The translations under genes and the position numbers were made by a program. Shown here piece by piece: positions 8,407-16,965 of a stretch of DNA of 64,000 nt. Numbering within the stretch: position 1 is the stretch's first letter; each line of letters begins with the position of its first letter. Origin of the DNA: Clostridia bacterium (GTDB lineage Bacteria > Bacillota > Clostridia > Oscillospirales > Acutalibacteraceae). Where the stretch lies: NCBI GenBank assembly GCA_017436285.1, contig JAFSDL010000021.1, positions 1 through 64,000 on the forward strand, given 5' to 3'. Below the pieces are notes generated by a model, which saw only the letters and a list, made by a program, of their open reading frames with translations, made no database searches and had not been told where the DNA came from.

Positions 8407-9213
8407 TTAAAACAAACCTAAATATGCGTCAAAAACAGGTTCACCCACAAACGCACATATTGCTGACGCCATAGCTAAGAATGGTCCGAAAGGAATTACG
8501 CCCTTCATTTCTTTTTTGCTTACAAGCTTTCTTGCAATTGAGAAAAGAACACCAAGGAAAGCACTCATAAATAAAGCAATCAGAACCGCCTTCCAACCGA
8601 GAACAAAGCCAACTGCCGCCATAAGCTTGATATCTCCGCCACCCATTGCTCTGCCACCTGTAACAAGAGCAACAAGGAAAAACAAGCCCGAAACTGCAAA
8701 AAGACCGATTATTTTTGAAATAATCCATTCCTTTGTGAAGGTTCCTGCAATAAGAGCATCACCCACAATGAAAAGACCACCCACAAAAATAGCAATCCAC
8801 ATAGAATCGGGAATTATCTGATGCTCAAAATCAATCCATGAAACAACAATCAGTGCAGACATCATTATCATATAGCCTGCAAGCTTAAGGTTCAAGCCAT
8901 CAAAAGCAGAGCCACCTGAAAGGAAAAGATATACAAGCACATAAGCCGCTCCATTGAGTGCTTCTACAATAGGATATCTCGGTGAAATAGGTGCTTTACA
9001 ATATCTGCATTTACCACCTAAAAAAATCCAACTGAAGAGCGGAAAGAGGTCTTTCCAATTTAATTGATGCTTACAGGATGTACATATAGAATTGCCCTTT
9101 TTAAAATCCATTCCAATAGGCAACCTATAAATCAACACATTAAGAAAACTGCCGATAACAGTTCCGAACACAAAAACAATTGCGCCTATGTAGGCTGTAA
9201 AAAAGTGTATCAT
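8407..9213 (-). CDS. Type IV prepilin peptidase (A24 family)
   Basis: Membrane aspartate protease that cleaves, and in bifunctional forms N-methylates, type IV prepilin-like proteins. The N-terminal methylase-like domain has its two CxxC zinc pairs (C-T-S-C and C-R-Y-C), then several membrane helices. The catalytic aspartates appear in D-F-E-H-Q-I-I-P-D and G-G-G-D-I-K-L. I start at 9213 (MIHFF), with GGGGAAG upstream; a longer frame opens at 9249 without a ribosome site. No pilin, ATPase or secretion genes are in the window, so its substrates are elsewhere. Confidence 0.92.
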   Translation of the reverse strand: MIHFFTAYIGAIVFVFGTVIGSFLNVLIYRLPIGMDFKKGNSICTSCKHQLNWKDLFPLFSWIFLGGKCRYCKAPISPRYPIVEALNGAAYVLVYLFLSGGSAFDGLNLKLAGYMIMMSALIVVSWIDFEHQIIPDSMWIAIFVGGLFIVGDALIAGTFTKEWIISKIIGLFAVSGLFFLVALVTGGRAMGGGDIKLMAAVGFVLGWKAVLIALFMSAFLGVLFSIARKLVSKKEMKGVIPFGPFLAMASAICAFVGEPVFDAYLGLF

Positions 9214-9401
9214 AACTTCCCCTTCTGACGAACAATCGCCACTCTGCAAGATTACAGGTAAATTATATACGTTCCAAGTGTTAAAGTCAACAAATATTAT
9301 AAATGTAATTTGTTGAAAATTAACATCAACATATTATTGTATTTTTTATTTAATTATGTTATATTATGTTTTGTATAAAAACCTAAGGAGGAACTTTTTC
9401 T

Positions 9402-11441
9402 ATGAAAAAGACATGCAAACGTGTACTTGCCGTTGTTTTATCACTTGTAATGGTATTTTCTGTGATAAGCGTAGGCGCAGTTGCTATTGCTTGTTACGCA
9501 ATAGCAAACACAGTTACTATCGGTTCCGATGGTTCAACTGTTATCAACGCAAACAGCGTTGAAGAAGCAATCGAATATATGGAGGCTAACCCCGAGATGT
9601 TCTACACTGAACCCTCTGTTCAGGCAAAAGCCTCTGCTCAGCCCAAAGCTACTGCTAAGGCTACAACACAGAAGGATGCTAAGATTTACCCCACAGTTAT
9701 CATCCCCGGTATCAGCCAGTCCATCTCTTACCTTGCAGATGAAAACGGCGACCCCGTTGTTAACTCAGAGGGTGAAGAGCTTTCAGGCGGTCTTCTTATT
9801 CTTGACTCAACTCAGATTCTTCCTGTTGTTCTCAATGAATTAGCAGAGCCTCTCGCAACAGCTCTCATTACTCAGTCTGATGCAAACGGCAAGCTTGCTG
9901 AAGGTGTTTACAATACTGTTACTCAGCTTTTCTCTATTCAGGCAAGCGACAAGAACGGTAACCCTGTTAACAACCTCCAGACTATTTCTTATGTGGACGA
10001 AAACGGTGTTCCCACCTCTGTTGCTGCAATGAGCCAGGATGACAGAGATTATTTCTACAGAATGATTCCTATGACTCGCATTAAGGATGATGTTGGCGAG
10101 GACAATCTTTACCTCTATGCATTCCCCCTTATCGGCGACCCGATGGAATCTGCAAAAGGTCTTGATGAATATATTCAGGGCATCAAAGAGGACAAAGGCG
10201 TTGATAAAGTAAACGTAGTTACTATCTCTCTCGGTGGTACTATCCTTACTGCTTACCTTGAGCTCTACAAGAACACAGGTTATCCCGACATCAATCGCGT
10301 TGTTAACGTTGTTGCTTGTCTCCAGGGTACTGATGTTATGGGTGACTTCTACCTCAGAAACTGGAACCTTGAAGACGAATTCTTCTTCCATGAGTACATC
10401 CCCATGATTATGAGCGAAACCTCAGGCAGTCCTGCTCTGGGTTATCTGATTAACATTGCTCTCAAAATCTTCCCCAAGGAAGTTGTTTACACCCTTCTTA
10501 CTGCAGCGGTTGACGGTATTCTTGATTCCTTGATGCTCAACTGTCCTCAGTTCTGGGCAATGATTCCTGAAGACCGTTTTGATGATGCAAAAGAAAAATA
10601 CAGCTACATCTGGGAAGACCCCGAGTATGCTAAGCTTGCTAAGAAAATCAACAGATTCCACAAGGCTGCTTCCAACCTTGTAGATAACTTCGATGTTCTT
10701 ATGGATAACGACGTGCTTGTTCACAGCGTTGCAGGCTATGGTCTTGATTATAGTGCTCAGGATTACTGCTTCTTTGCAGCTATGAAATCCTCACTTACAA
10801 CAAACAGTGATGCTATTATCGATATCGACTCAACAACACTCGGCGCAACCTATGCTCCTGCAGGTGAAATTCTTCCCGATGATGTTCTTTTCTCAGAAGA
10901 CGCAATCATCTCTCCTGACGGAAGCGTTGACGTTTCAACCTGTGCATTCCCCGAAAATGTATGGCTCTTTGAAGGTCAGCACCACGAGGTTGGCAGAAAC
11001 GACGTTGTTATCTCCCTTATCGGTAAGCTTATTACAGGTGAAATCAAATCTGTAAACGATATGTCTGATAAATATCCTCAGTTCAACGGCAACCGTAACA
11101 CAAAAAATCTCACCCGTTGGTATCTTGAAGAGGCTGAAGAGGTTCTCAATGCAGAAGACCAGTCAATGTATGCTCCCGAGGACATCGTTGAGCTTCAGGC
11201 TGCTTATGATGAAGCTAATGCACTTCTTGAAAACACAATCTGCGATGCAACAGAAGCAGAAGCAGTAACTGACAGACTTCTCAATGCTCTTCGCAGAGTT
11301 GGTCAGGAGGGTGAAGCAGAGGACACCTCAACAATTGATGCACTTGCTGTTATAGCTAAGTTTGTTGACGATACTATCTATCAGGTATTTGGTGGAAATG
11401 GTTTCTCAGATATTGCACAGACAGGTCCCTTCCCCGGCTAA
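9402..11441 (+). CDS. Secreted alpha/beta-hydrolase (lipase/LCAT-like) with C-terminal helical module
   Basis: A 679-residue exported protein with a signal peptide (1-33), an Ala/Lys/Thr-rich linker (about 72-92) and a large hydrolase-like domain. The entry strand V-I-I-P-G-I-S-Q-S resembles the oxyanion-hole region; V-N-V-V-T-I-S-L-G-G gives a nucleophile elbow with Ser276, in which Thr replaces the first Gly. The segment S-P-D-G-S-V-D-V-S-T followed by F-E-G-Q-H-H-E matches the Asp and His positions of LCAT/PGAP1-like lipases. The last 75 residues resemble a FIVAR-like three-helix module (YAPEDIVELQAAYDEANALL). AAGGAGG sits upstream. Substrate unknown; codons are rich in C-ending forms, suggesting high expression. 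Confidence 0.75.
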   Translation: MKKTCKRVLAVVLSLVMVFSVISVGAVAIACYAIANTVTIGSDGSTVINANSVEEAIEYMEANPEMFYTEPSVQAKASAQPKATAKATTQKDAKIYPTVIIPGISQSISYLADENGDPVVNSEGEELSGGLLILDSTQILPVVLNELAEPLATALITQSDANGKLAEGVYNTVTQLFSIQASDKNGNPVNNLQTISYVDENGVPTSVAAMSQDDRDYFYRMIPMTRIKDDVGEDNLYLYAFPLIGDPMESAKGLDEYIQGIKEDKGVDKVNVVTISLGGTILTAYLELYKNTGYPDINRVVNVVACLQGTDVMGDFYLRNWNLEDEFFFHEYIPMIMSETSGSPALGYLINIALKIFPKEVVYTLLTAAVDGILDSLMLNCPQFWAMIPEDRFDDAKEKYSYIWEDPEYAKLAKKINRFHKAASNLVDNFDVLMDNDVLVHSVAGYGLDYSAQDYCFFAAMKSSLTTNSDAIIDIDSTTLGATYAPAGEILPDDVLFSEDAIISPDGSVDVSTCAFPENVWLFEGQHHEVGRNDVVISLIGKLITGEIKSVNDMSDKYPQFNGNRNTKNLTRWYLEEAEEVLNAEDQSMYAPEDIVELQAAYDEANALLENTICDATEAEAVTDRLLNALRRVGQEGEAEDTSTIDALAVIAKFVDDTIYQVFGGNGFSDIAQTGPFPG

Positions 11442-11480
11442 GTACACACTTGCACTAATTATATATATGTGATATAATTT

Positions 11481-11512
11481 CACTCCCGAAGAAATTCGGG
11501 AGTGATTTTTTT
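11481..11512 (+). terminator. Rho-independent terminator after the secreted hydrolase
   Basis: CACTCCCGAA-gaaa-TTCGGGAGTG followed by ATTTTTTT. The mtaB gene begins 12 bases later. Confidence 0.85.
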
Positions 11513-11523
11513 CGAGGTATAAA

Positions 11524-12807
11524 ATGAAGGTTTATTTTTACACTTTGGGTTGCAAGGTCAACCAATATGAAACTCAGGAAATGAGTGAGCTTTTAGAAAA
11601 AAACGGACATACTATTATATATAATGCAACTCAGGCTGATGTTGCGGTTGTTAACTCCTGCACCGTTACTGCTGAAAGTGTGAGAAAAACCCGCCAGACA
11701 ATCAGAAAGCTGAAAAAGCAAAACCCCGACAATATTATTATTCTCACAGGCTGTGCTTCTCAGGCAGAACCTCAGATTATAAATGATTTACCTGAGGTTG
11801 ATATCTTTATGGGTAACAGAAGCAATATGCATATTGCCGATGCCATTAATGAATATATAGCAAACCAACAACCTGTTGTAAAAAGGATTGAGCATTTAAC
11901 CGGTGATGAATTCTGTGGCATCGGCATAACTCGTTTTGATGAACACACGAGAGCGTTCCTGAAAATTCAGGACGGATGCGACAGATTCTGTTCTTATTGC
12001 CTTATTCCCACTGCAAGAGGTCGCTCCCGCTCCAAATCCCTTGAGGATATTGATAAAGAATTAAAAGCACTTGAACAAAACGGTTATTCGGAAATTGTTT
12101 TTGTTGGAATCAACCTTTCTGATTATGGTAAAGGCTCACCTTATGCTCTCCCTGATGCTTTGCGCCTTGCAGAAAAATATGAGGGTATTAAAAGAGTTCG
12201 CCTCGGCTCCCTTGAGCCTGACCACATAACCGATGAAATGATTGAGAAATTAAAGGCAGTAACAAAGCTTTGCCCTCAATTCCACATTTCTCTTCAAAGC
12301 GGTTGCAACAGTGTTCTTAAGGCTATGAACAGACATTACACCTCAGAAGAATATGAGCATCTTGCAAATAAATTACGAGAAGCCTTTCCGGATGCAACAA
12401 TTACAACCGATGTGCTTGTGGGCTTTCCCACAGAAACGGAAGAGGATTTCAACACAACCTCTGAGTTTGTTAAAAAAATCGGCTTTGAAAAGGTCCACGT
12501 TTTCCCCTATTCTGTTCGCGAGGGCACAAGAGCCGCAAAAATGGAACAGTTGACTAAAACGGTTAAGGAAGACAGAGCCTCCCGCCTTTCTGCTATCACT
12601 GATGAAATCAGAGAAAAGTTTCTGAAAAAGCAAATCGGAAAAGCTGTTGAAGTTCTTTTTGAAGCTGAAAAGAATGACTATTGCGAGGGCTACACAAAAA
12701 ACTATACTCCCGTAAGAGTTTATTCTGAAAATAAATGCAAGGGTGAATTTCTGATGGTGGAAATAACCCAAGCCGAAAAGGATTATTGTGTAGGAAAATT
12801 TGTATAA
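11524..12807 (+). CDS. mtaB: tRNA t6A37 methylthiotransferase MtaB
   Basis: Radical SAM enzyme that converts N6-threonylcarbamoyl-A37 to its 2-methylthio form in tRNAs reading ANN codons. The N-terminal UPF0004 domain has cluster cysteines C10, C46 and C77; the radical SAM motif is C152-x3-C156-x2-C159 (DGCDRFCSYC), and a C-terminal TRAM-like segment follows. Its 427 residues and the V-N-S-C-T-V-T and G-C-x-S-Q signatures fit MtaB/YqeV rather than MiaB or RimO. It lies just upstream of a tRNA cluster, which may be coincidental. Confidence 0.92.
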   Translation: MKVYFYTLGCKVNQYETQEMSELLEKNGHTIIYNATQADVAVVNSCTVTAESVRKTRQTIRKLKKQNPDNIIILTGCASQAEPQIINDLPEVDIFMGNRSNMHIADAINEYIANQQPVVKRIEHLTGDEFCGIGITRFDEHTRAFLKIQDGCDRFCSYCLIPTARGRSRSKSLEDIDKELKALEQNGYSEIVFVGINLSDYGKGSPYALPDALRLAEKYEGIKRVRLGSLEPDHITDEMIEKLKAVTKLCPQFHISLQSGCNSVLKAMNRHYTSEEYEHLANKLREAFPDATITTDVLVGFPTETEEDFNTTSEFVKKIGFEKVHVFPYSVREGTRAAKMEQLTKTVKEDRASRLSAITDEIREKFLKKQIGKAVEVLFEAEKNDYCEGYTKNYTPVRVYSENKCKGEFLMVEITQAEKDYCVGKFV

Positions 12808-12835
12808 ATTTTACCGATATTTTCAAAAAATAATC

Positions 12836-12864
12836 TTGACAATAATATAGTGTTGTGATAATAT
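12836..12864 (+). promoter_or_regulatory. Promoter of the tRNA cluster
   Basis: TTGACA (12836-12841), 17-base spacer, TAATAT (12859-12864); the first tRNA starts 20 bases downstream. Confidence 0.7.
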
Positions 12865-12884
12865 ATCTGTTGTTGTGACAGCAC

Positions 12885-12958
12885 GCGGGTGTAGTTCAAT
12901 GGTAGAATCCCAGCCTTCCAAGCTGGTCGTGTGGGTTCGATTCCCATCACCCGCTCCA
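12885..12958 (+). tRNA. tRNA-Gly (anticodon TCC)
   Basis: Cloverleaf: acceptor GCGGGTG/CACCCGC, anticodon stem CCAGC/GCTGG around loop CTTCCAA, T arm GTGGG-TTCGATT-CCCAT, discriminator T and encoded CCA. First of four tRNAs in the cluster. Confidence 0.95.
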
Positions 12959-12964
12959 CAATGC

Positions 12965-13041
<77 letters not shown>

Positions 13042-13055
13042 ATTTCATATATTAT

Positions 13056-13133
13056 GGTGGATGTAGCTCAGTTGGTTAGAGTGCCAGGTTGTGGCCCTGG
13101 AGGTCGTCGGTTCGATTCCGATCATCCACCCCA
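13056..13133 (+). tRNA. tRNA-His (anticodon GTG)
   Basis: Acceptor GTGGATG/CATCCAC with the extra 5' G (G-1 at 13056) opposite discriminator C, as histidyl-tRNA synthetase requires. Anticodon stem CCAGG/CCTGG around TTGTGGC; CCA encoded. Confidence 0.95.
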
Positions 13134-13156
13134 TTTTTATTTATAAATGAATATTT

Positions 13157-13231
13157 AGGGATGTAGCCAAGCGGTAAGGCAACGGACTTTGACTCCGTCA
13201 CGCGTGAGTTCGAATCTCGCCATCCCTGCCA
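13157..13231 (+). tRNA. tRNA-Gln (anticodon TTG)
   Basis: Acceptor AGGGATG/CATCCCT, anticodon stem ACGGA/TCCGT around CTTTGAC, T arm with TTCGAAT, discriminator G and encoded CCA. Last tRNA before the terminator. Confidence 0.95.
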
Positions 13232-13233
13232 GC

Positions 13234-13265
13234 AAAAAGAGGACTGCTTTGCAGTCCTCTTTTTG
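13234..13265 (+). terminator. Terminator of the tRNA cluster
   Basis: AGAGGACTGC-ttt-GCAGTCCTCT followed by TTTTTGC, starting three bases after the tRNA-Gln CCA. Confidence 0.85.
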
Positions 13266-13267
13266 CA

Positions 13268-13432
13268 ATGATATCCGTTCCTTATGGTCACGGGTGATAT
13301 ACCTTTGGTATGATATCTGCTCCGCAGATGATATACGCTTCGCTTTTGAATGGAACGGATATTATATCATATTTCCGCAAAGTGGAAATATATCATACGG
13401 TTCACCGTATATCATATCGTATAGCGATATAC
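13268..13432. repeat. Cluster of short hairpins with ATATCAT spacers
   Basis: An outer inverted repeat, ATGATATCCGTTCC (13268-13281) against GGAACGGATATTAT (13352-13365), encloses smaller hairpins including ATCTGC-tcc-GCAGAT. Immediately after come TTCCGC-aaa-GTGGAA, ACGGT-tc-ACCGT and ATCG-tata-GCGAT, separated by ATATCAT-type spacers. Nothing here looks coding. It stops at the -35 box of the next gene. Confidence 0.55.
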
Positions 13433-13434
13433 CA

Positions 13435-13463
13435 TTGAAACAACTGATAAATAATGTTATAAT
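13435..13463 (+). promoter_or_regulatory. Promoter of the Nudix hydrolase gene
   Basis: TTGAAA (13435-13440), 17-base spacer, TATAAT (13458-13463), 40 bases before the start codon. Confidence 0.65.
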
Positions 13464-13502
13464 ATTTACAAACTTTCTTTTGAATTCCAAGGAGAATAAC
13501 AA

Positions 13503-13985
13503 ATGAGTTTATTTAAGAAAAAAGAAAATAAAAGCACTCCACATTTTGCAGTTTGTGGCATAGTTGAAATTGACAATAAAATATTACTTGTAAAGCACAC
13601 ATATGGTGTTGCAAAAGACAGAATTCTTTTGCCCGGTGGATATGTAAAAGAAGACGAACTCCCTACTTTTGCAATAGAACGAGAGATTTTTGAAGAGACA
13701 AGTGTTAACTGCCAAGCAAAAGACTTGTTTTCAATGCAATTTAAAAGTGAACAATGGTGTGCGGTTTTCACAATGGAATATAAATCAGGTACACCCGAGT
13801 CTGATGGTTACGAAAACAGTGAAATATTGTTGTTGACTATTGATGAATCTCTTGAAAGAGACGACTTGACCAATATGAGCAGAGAGCTTTTGAATGCTTA
13901 TAAAAACAATAAAAACGGATTAGTAAAAAGTGACTATTTAGCTAAAGCTCGTACAAAAAACGATTACGTTATTTTTGGTGTATAA
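13503..13985 (+). CDS. Nudix hydrolase
   Basis: Probable nucleoside-diphosphate-linked pyrophosphatase. The Nudix box runs from G46 to V68: G-x5-E52-x7-R60-E61-I-F-E64-E65-T-S-V, with Ser in place of the usual second Gly. The metal-binding glutamates are intact. The protein is 160 residues with no signal peptide and starts at ATG 13503 behind AAGGAG. Substrate cannot be told from sequence. The gene stands alone between the hairpin cluster and a flavoprotein gene with its own promoter. Confidence 0.88.
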   Translation: MSLFKKKENKSTPHFAVCGIVEIDNKILLVKHTYGVAKDRILLPGGYVKEDELPTFAIEREIFEETSVNCQAKDLFSMQFKSEQWCAVFTMEYKSGTPESDGYENSEILLLTIDESLERDDLTNMSRELLNAYKNNKNGLVKSDYLAKARTKNDYVIFGV

Positions 13986-13991
13986 ATTTAA

Positions 13992-14020
13992 TTGATTTAC
14001 TAAGTTTTATGTGCTAAAAT
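13992..14020 (+). promoter_or_regulatory. Promoter of the flavoprotein/reductase pair
   Basis: TTGATT (13992-13997), 17-base spacer, TAAAAT (14015-14020); AAATGGAGG precedes the start at 14067. Confidence 0.5.
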
Positions 14021-14066
14021 GAACTTATTATAGAAAAAACAAACATCCGAAATGGAGGTTAAATAA

Positions 14067-15623
14067 ATGAAAACTTATGATGTAGTTGTTATTGGTGCGG
14101 GTAACGGTGGTCTTGCGGCTGCTGCAACCTGTGCTAAAGCAGGTCTTTCAACCCTTTTACTTGAAAGGCACAACATTCCCGGTGGCTCTGCCTCCTCTTT
14201 TGTAAGAGGTCGCTTTGAATTCGAGCCATCACTCCACGAGCTTTGCGGTGTTGGTGCACCTGACAAAACCGGTTCGGTTGAAGATATGTTCAATCGTTTT
14301 GGAGGAGATGTTGATTGGTTTATTCACGACTCCACATTCCGTCTCGTTGTTCCTGCAAAGGAGGGTGACACAGACACCTTCATCAATGAGGATGGCATTG
14401 AGGTAACTGTTGATGCCCGTATGCCCGTTGGCTTTGAAGCATTTGCAAAGAAGCTTGATGAGCTTGTTCCCGGCTCTTATGAAAGCTGTACGGAAGCGTT
14501 CAGACTGGGCGGAAGACTTTTTGCAGCGTACGATGCACTTGACAACCCTAAGAAATTACCCGGTAGCCTCAAGGATTTCCCCAATATTATGAGAATGGTT
14601 TCTCACACAATGAAGGAGGGGCTTGATGCGCTCGGTATGCCCAAAAAGGCTCAGGATATTTTCAACACCTATTGGTGCTATATGGGTTCCCCTGCTTCAC
14701 AGTTCGATTTCCTTTATTATCTTACAGTTCTTTATTCCTACGTTCAGAACGGAACAGGTATTCCCAAGCTTCGCAGCCACGAAATGAGCCTTGCTCTTGA
14801 TAAGGTTATCCGTGATGCAGGCGGTGATATATGGTACAATTCAGAGGTTACGAAGGTTCTTATGAAAAACGGAAAGCCTGCAGGCGTTATTATTAACGGC
14901 AACAAAGAGGTTTTCAGTAAATATTTCATCTGCAACTCCTCACCCAACAAGGTATGGAACGACCTTTTTGAAGCCAAGGAGGTTCCCGAAAAGCAATTAA
15001 AAATGCTTAATGCAAGAAAAACTGCTTGCGCCCTCACAACTGTTTACCTTGGTATGAACAAAACAATAGAAGAATAGGGAATTAAGGACTATTCAACATT
15101 TATTGCTCCCGATTCCGATTCTGACAAGCAGTATGATTCTGTTCAGAGCTTCTTTAACGGATACTGCATTATTAACTGCCTCAATGAAATTATCCCCGAT
15201 TGCACACCCGAGGGAACAAGCCAATTATTCCTTACAACTATGACCTTCGGTGATGTTATGAAGGATATTAAGCCCGAGGATTACAAGAAATTTAAAACAA
15301 AGGTTGCGAAGGATATGATTGAAACCTGTGAAAAGGCACTTAATATTTCAATCACACCCTACATTGAAGAAATTGAAATTGCTCTGCCCCCAACCTTCTG
15401 CCGATATCTTAACACTCCCGAGGGTACACCCTACGGTTATATGCTTGAAAAATGGGACAGTATGATTCCGAGAACAGTTCAATATCTTCAGGACCAACCC
15501 TTTGACAATTTCTATTTCTGCGGTGCTTCTCAGGAGCGTGGCGACGGTTACGGTTGCGCTTACTACACAGGTGAAAAAGCAGGCGGACTTGTTGTTAAAG
15601 CAATAAAAAAGGAGGGCAAATAA
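14067..15623 (+). pseudogene. CrtI/phytoene-desaturase-like FAD oxidoreductase interrupted by in-frame TAG
   Basis: One continuous 519-codon frame with a single TAG at 15075-15077 (codon 337). The N-terminal part has the FAD-binding G-A-G-N-G-G motif (10-15) followed by E-R-H-N-I-P-G-G-S-A-S-S, typical of phytoene-desaturase/carotenoid-isomerase-type flavoproteins. The part after TAG continues the fold and ends in the usual FAD-contact segment (F-Y-F-C-G-A-S...G-D-G-Y-G...G-x-x-A-G). The context E-E-(stop)-G-I suggests an original TTG Leu codon changed by one base. No frameshift is present. It could be a recent pseudogene, a sequencing error or a readthrough site. The 2Fe-2S flavin reductase starts two bases after the stop. 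Confidence 0.8.
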
Positions 15624-15624
15624 G

Positions 15625-16821
15625 ATGGCTAACCTCAAAAAATTAAGTGCAAAAAAATTCTTCCCTATGCTCTCCGACAGACAAGAGAGATTCAACAATG
15701 CCAAAGCAGACCTTAAGCCCGTTTCCGACCAGGCAACTGTTATTGCAAAGGCACTCCACCCAAAAAGGCAATATCTTAAAATTGCAGAAATCAAGGAACG
15801 CGGTGCAGACTGCAAGAGCTTCACACTTGTTCCCGATACTGAAAAGGGCACAACAGCTTTAGCTTGGTTTGGTGCAGGTAAATACCTTACAGTTTTTGAA
15901 ACAATTGAGGGTATGCCCGTAACAAGAGGCTATTCTATTTCCTCCTCTCCCAAGGAGTCGCTTGAGGGAAAATATGTTCTCACAATCAAGCTTGTTGAGG
16001 GTGGCTTAATGTCACAATATATTTTTGATAACTGGGCAGTTGGCACAAGCGTTGAGGTTTCTGCTCCTGCAGGTAACTTTGAATATCAGCCCTTAAGAGA
16101 TGCAAATAAGGTTATCTGCCTTGCAGGTGGTAGCGGTATCACTCCCTTTATTTCAATGGCTAAGGCCATCTGCGATGGTGACGAGGACTTTCAGATGACT
16201 CTCCTTTACGGTAGCAGAAGCTATGATAATATTCTTTTCAAGGAAGAATTGGATGAGCTTTCAAAGAATGACAAAATCAAGGTTGTTCACGTATTAAGCT
16301 CTGATGACAATGCTCCCGAGGGTACAGAAAAGGGCTTTATTACTGCAGATTTAATCAAAAAATATGCTCCCGAAAACGAAGAATATTCTGTTTTTCTTTG
16401 CGGTCCTCAGCAGATGTATGAATTTGTTGACAAGGAGCTTGAGAAATTAAACCTTCCCAAGAAATATATACGTCACGAAATGTTCGGCGAGTTCCATAAT
16501 CCTCAGACTCAGGCAGACTACCCTGCAGGTATTCCCGAAACTGTTAAAATCAAGGTTACAATCCAGGATAAAACTTACACAGTCGAGGGTAAATCTACTG
16601 ATTCTGTTGTTCAGATTCTTGAAAAGAACGGTATTGCAGCTCCCACCCGTTGCCGCAGTGGTGAATGTGGCTTCTGCCATTCTCACCTTATTTCAGGCAA
16701 GATTTATGTTCCTAAGCACCTTGAATACCGCAGACTTGCTGACTACAAGTTCGACTGCTTCCACCCCTGCTGTTCATTCCCGTTAACAGATTTGGAAATC
16801 AATGTTCCTGTGGCTAAATAA
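15625..16821 (+). CDS. FNR-type flavin reductase with C-terminal 2Fe-2S ferredoxin domain
   Basis: Electron-transfer protein, 398 residues. A leader of about 45 residues precedes an FAD-binding barrel with R-G-Y-S-I-S-S-S, a nucleotide-binding domain with C-L-A-G-G-S-G-I-T-P-F and V-F-L-C-G-P-Q-Q-M-Y, and a plant-type ferredoxin domain (about 305-398) whose cysteines occur as C-R-S-G-E-C-G-F-C plus a distal H-P-C-C-S. It should pass electrons from NAD(P)H through FAD to the 2Fe-2S centre. It begins two bases after the disrupted flavoprotein gene, with GGAGGG upstream, so the two were probably a functional pair. The ligand loop before the last Cys is longer than usual. Confidence 0.9.
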   Translation: MANLKKLSAKKFFPMLSDRQERFNNAKADLKPVSDQATVIAKALHPKRQYLKIAEIKERGADCKSFTLVPDTEKGTTALAWFGAGKYLTVFETIEGMPVTRGYSISSSPKESLEGKYVLTIKLVEGGLMSQYIFDNWAVGTSVEVSAPAGNFEYQPLRDANKVICLAGGSGITPFISMAKAICDGDEDFQMTLLYGSRSYDNILFKEELDELSKNDKIKVVHVLSSDDNAPEGTEKGFITADLIKKYAPENEEYSVFLCGPQQMYEFVDKELEKLNLPKKYIRHEMFGEFHNPQTQADYPAGIPETVKIKVTIQDKTYTVEGKSTDSVVQILEKNGIAAPTRCRSGECGFCHSHLISGKIYVPKHLEYRRLADYKFDCFHPCCSFPLTDLEINVPVAK

Positions 16822-16827
16822 AACAAA

Positions 16828-16865
16828 AAAGAAGTCCTGCCGACAAAACCGGTAGGATTTCTTTG
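16828..16865 (+). terminator. Terminator after the flavin reductase
   Basis: AAAGAAGTCCTGCCG and CGGTAGGATTTCTTT pair with two G-U positions around ACAAAAC. Confidence 0.7.
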
Positions 16866-16915
16866 ATTGTAAAGAAGTTTTTTATTGCAAAAATGTAAAT
16901 GTAAAAGGTTTTTGA

Positions 16916-16944
16916 TAGACAAATTTTTGCTAAAAGTCTATAAT
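16916..16944 (+). promoter_or_regulatory. Promoter of the XRE-family regulator
   Basis: TAGACA (16916-16921), 17-base spacer, perfect TATAAT (16939-16944), 22 bases before the start codon. Confidence 0.6.
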
Positions 16945-16965
16945 TGAGTCAAAGAGGTGGACGAA

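Noticed and set aside
8407..9213. Start of a type IV pilus or competence operon
   Set aside because: Only the prepilin peptidase is present; neighbours are unrelated.
13268..13432. CRISPR array
   Set aside because: Stem units differ in sequence and spacing is too short; no repeat-spacer regularity of 28-37 bases and no cas genes.
14067..15623. TAG as a reassigned or pyrrolysine codon
   Set aside because: spoVT ends with TAG at its normal length, and no pyl genes or recoding signal are visible. A single base change is simpler.
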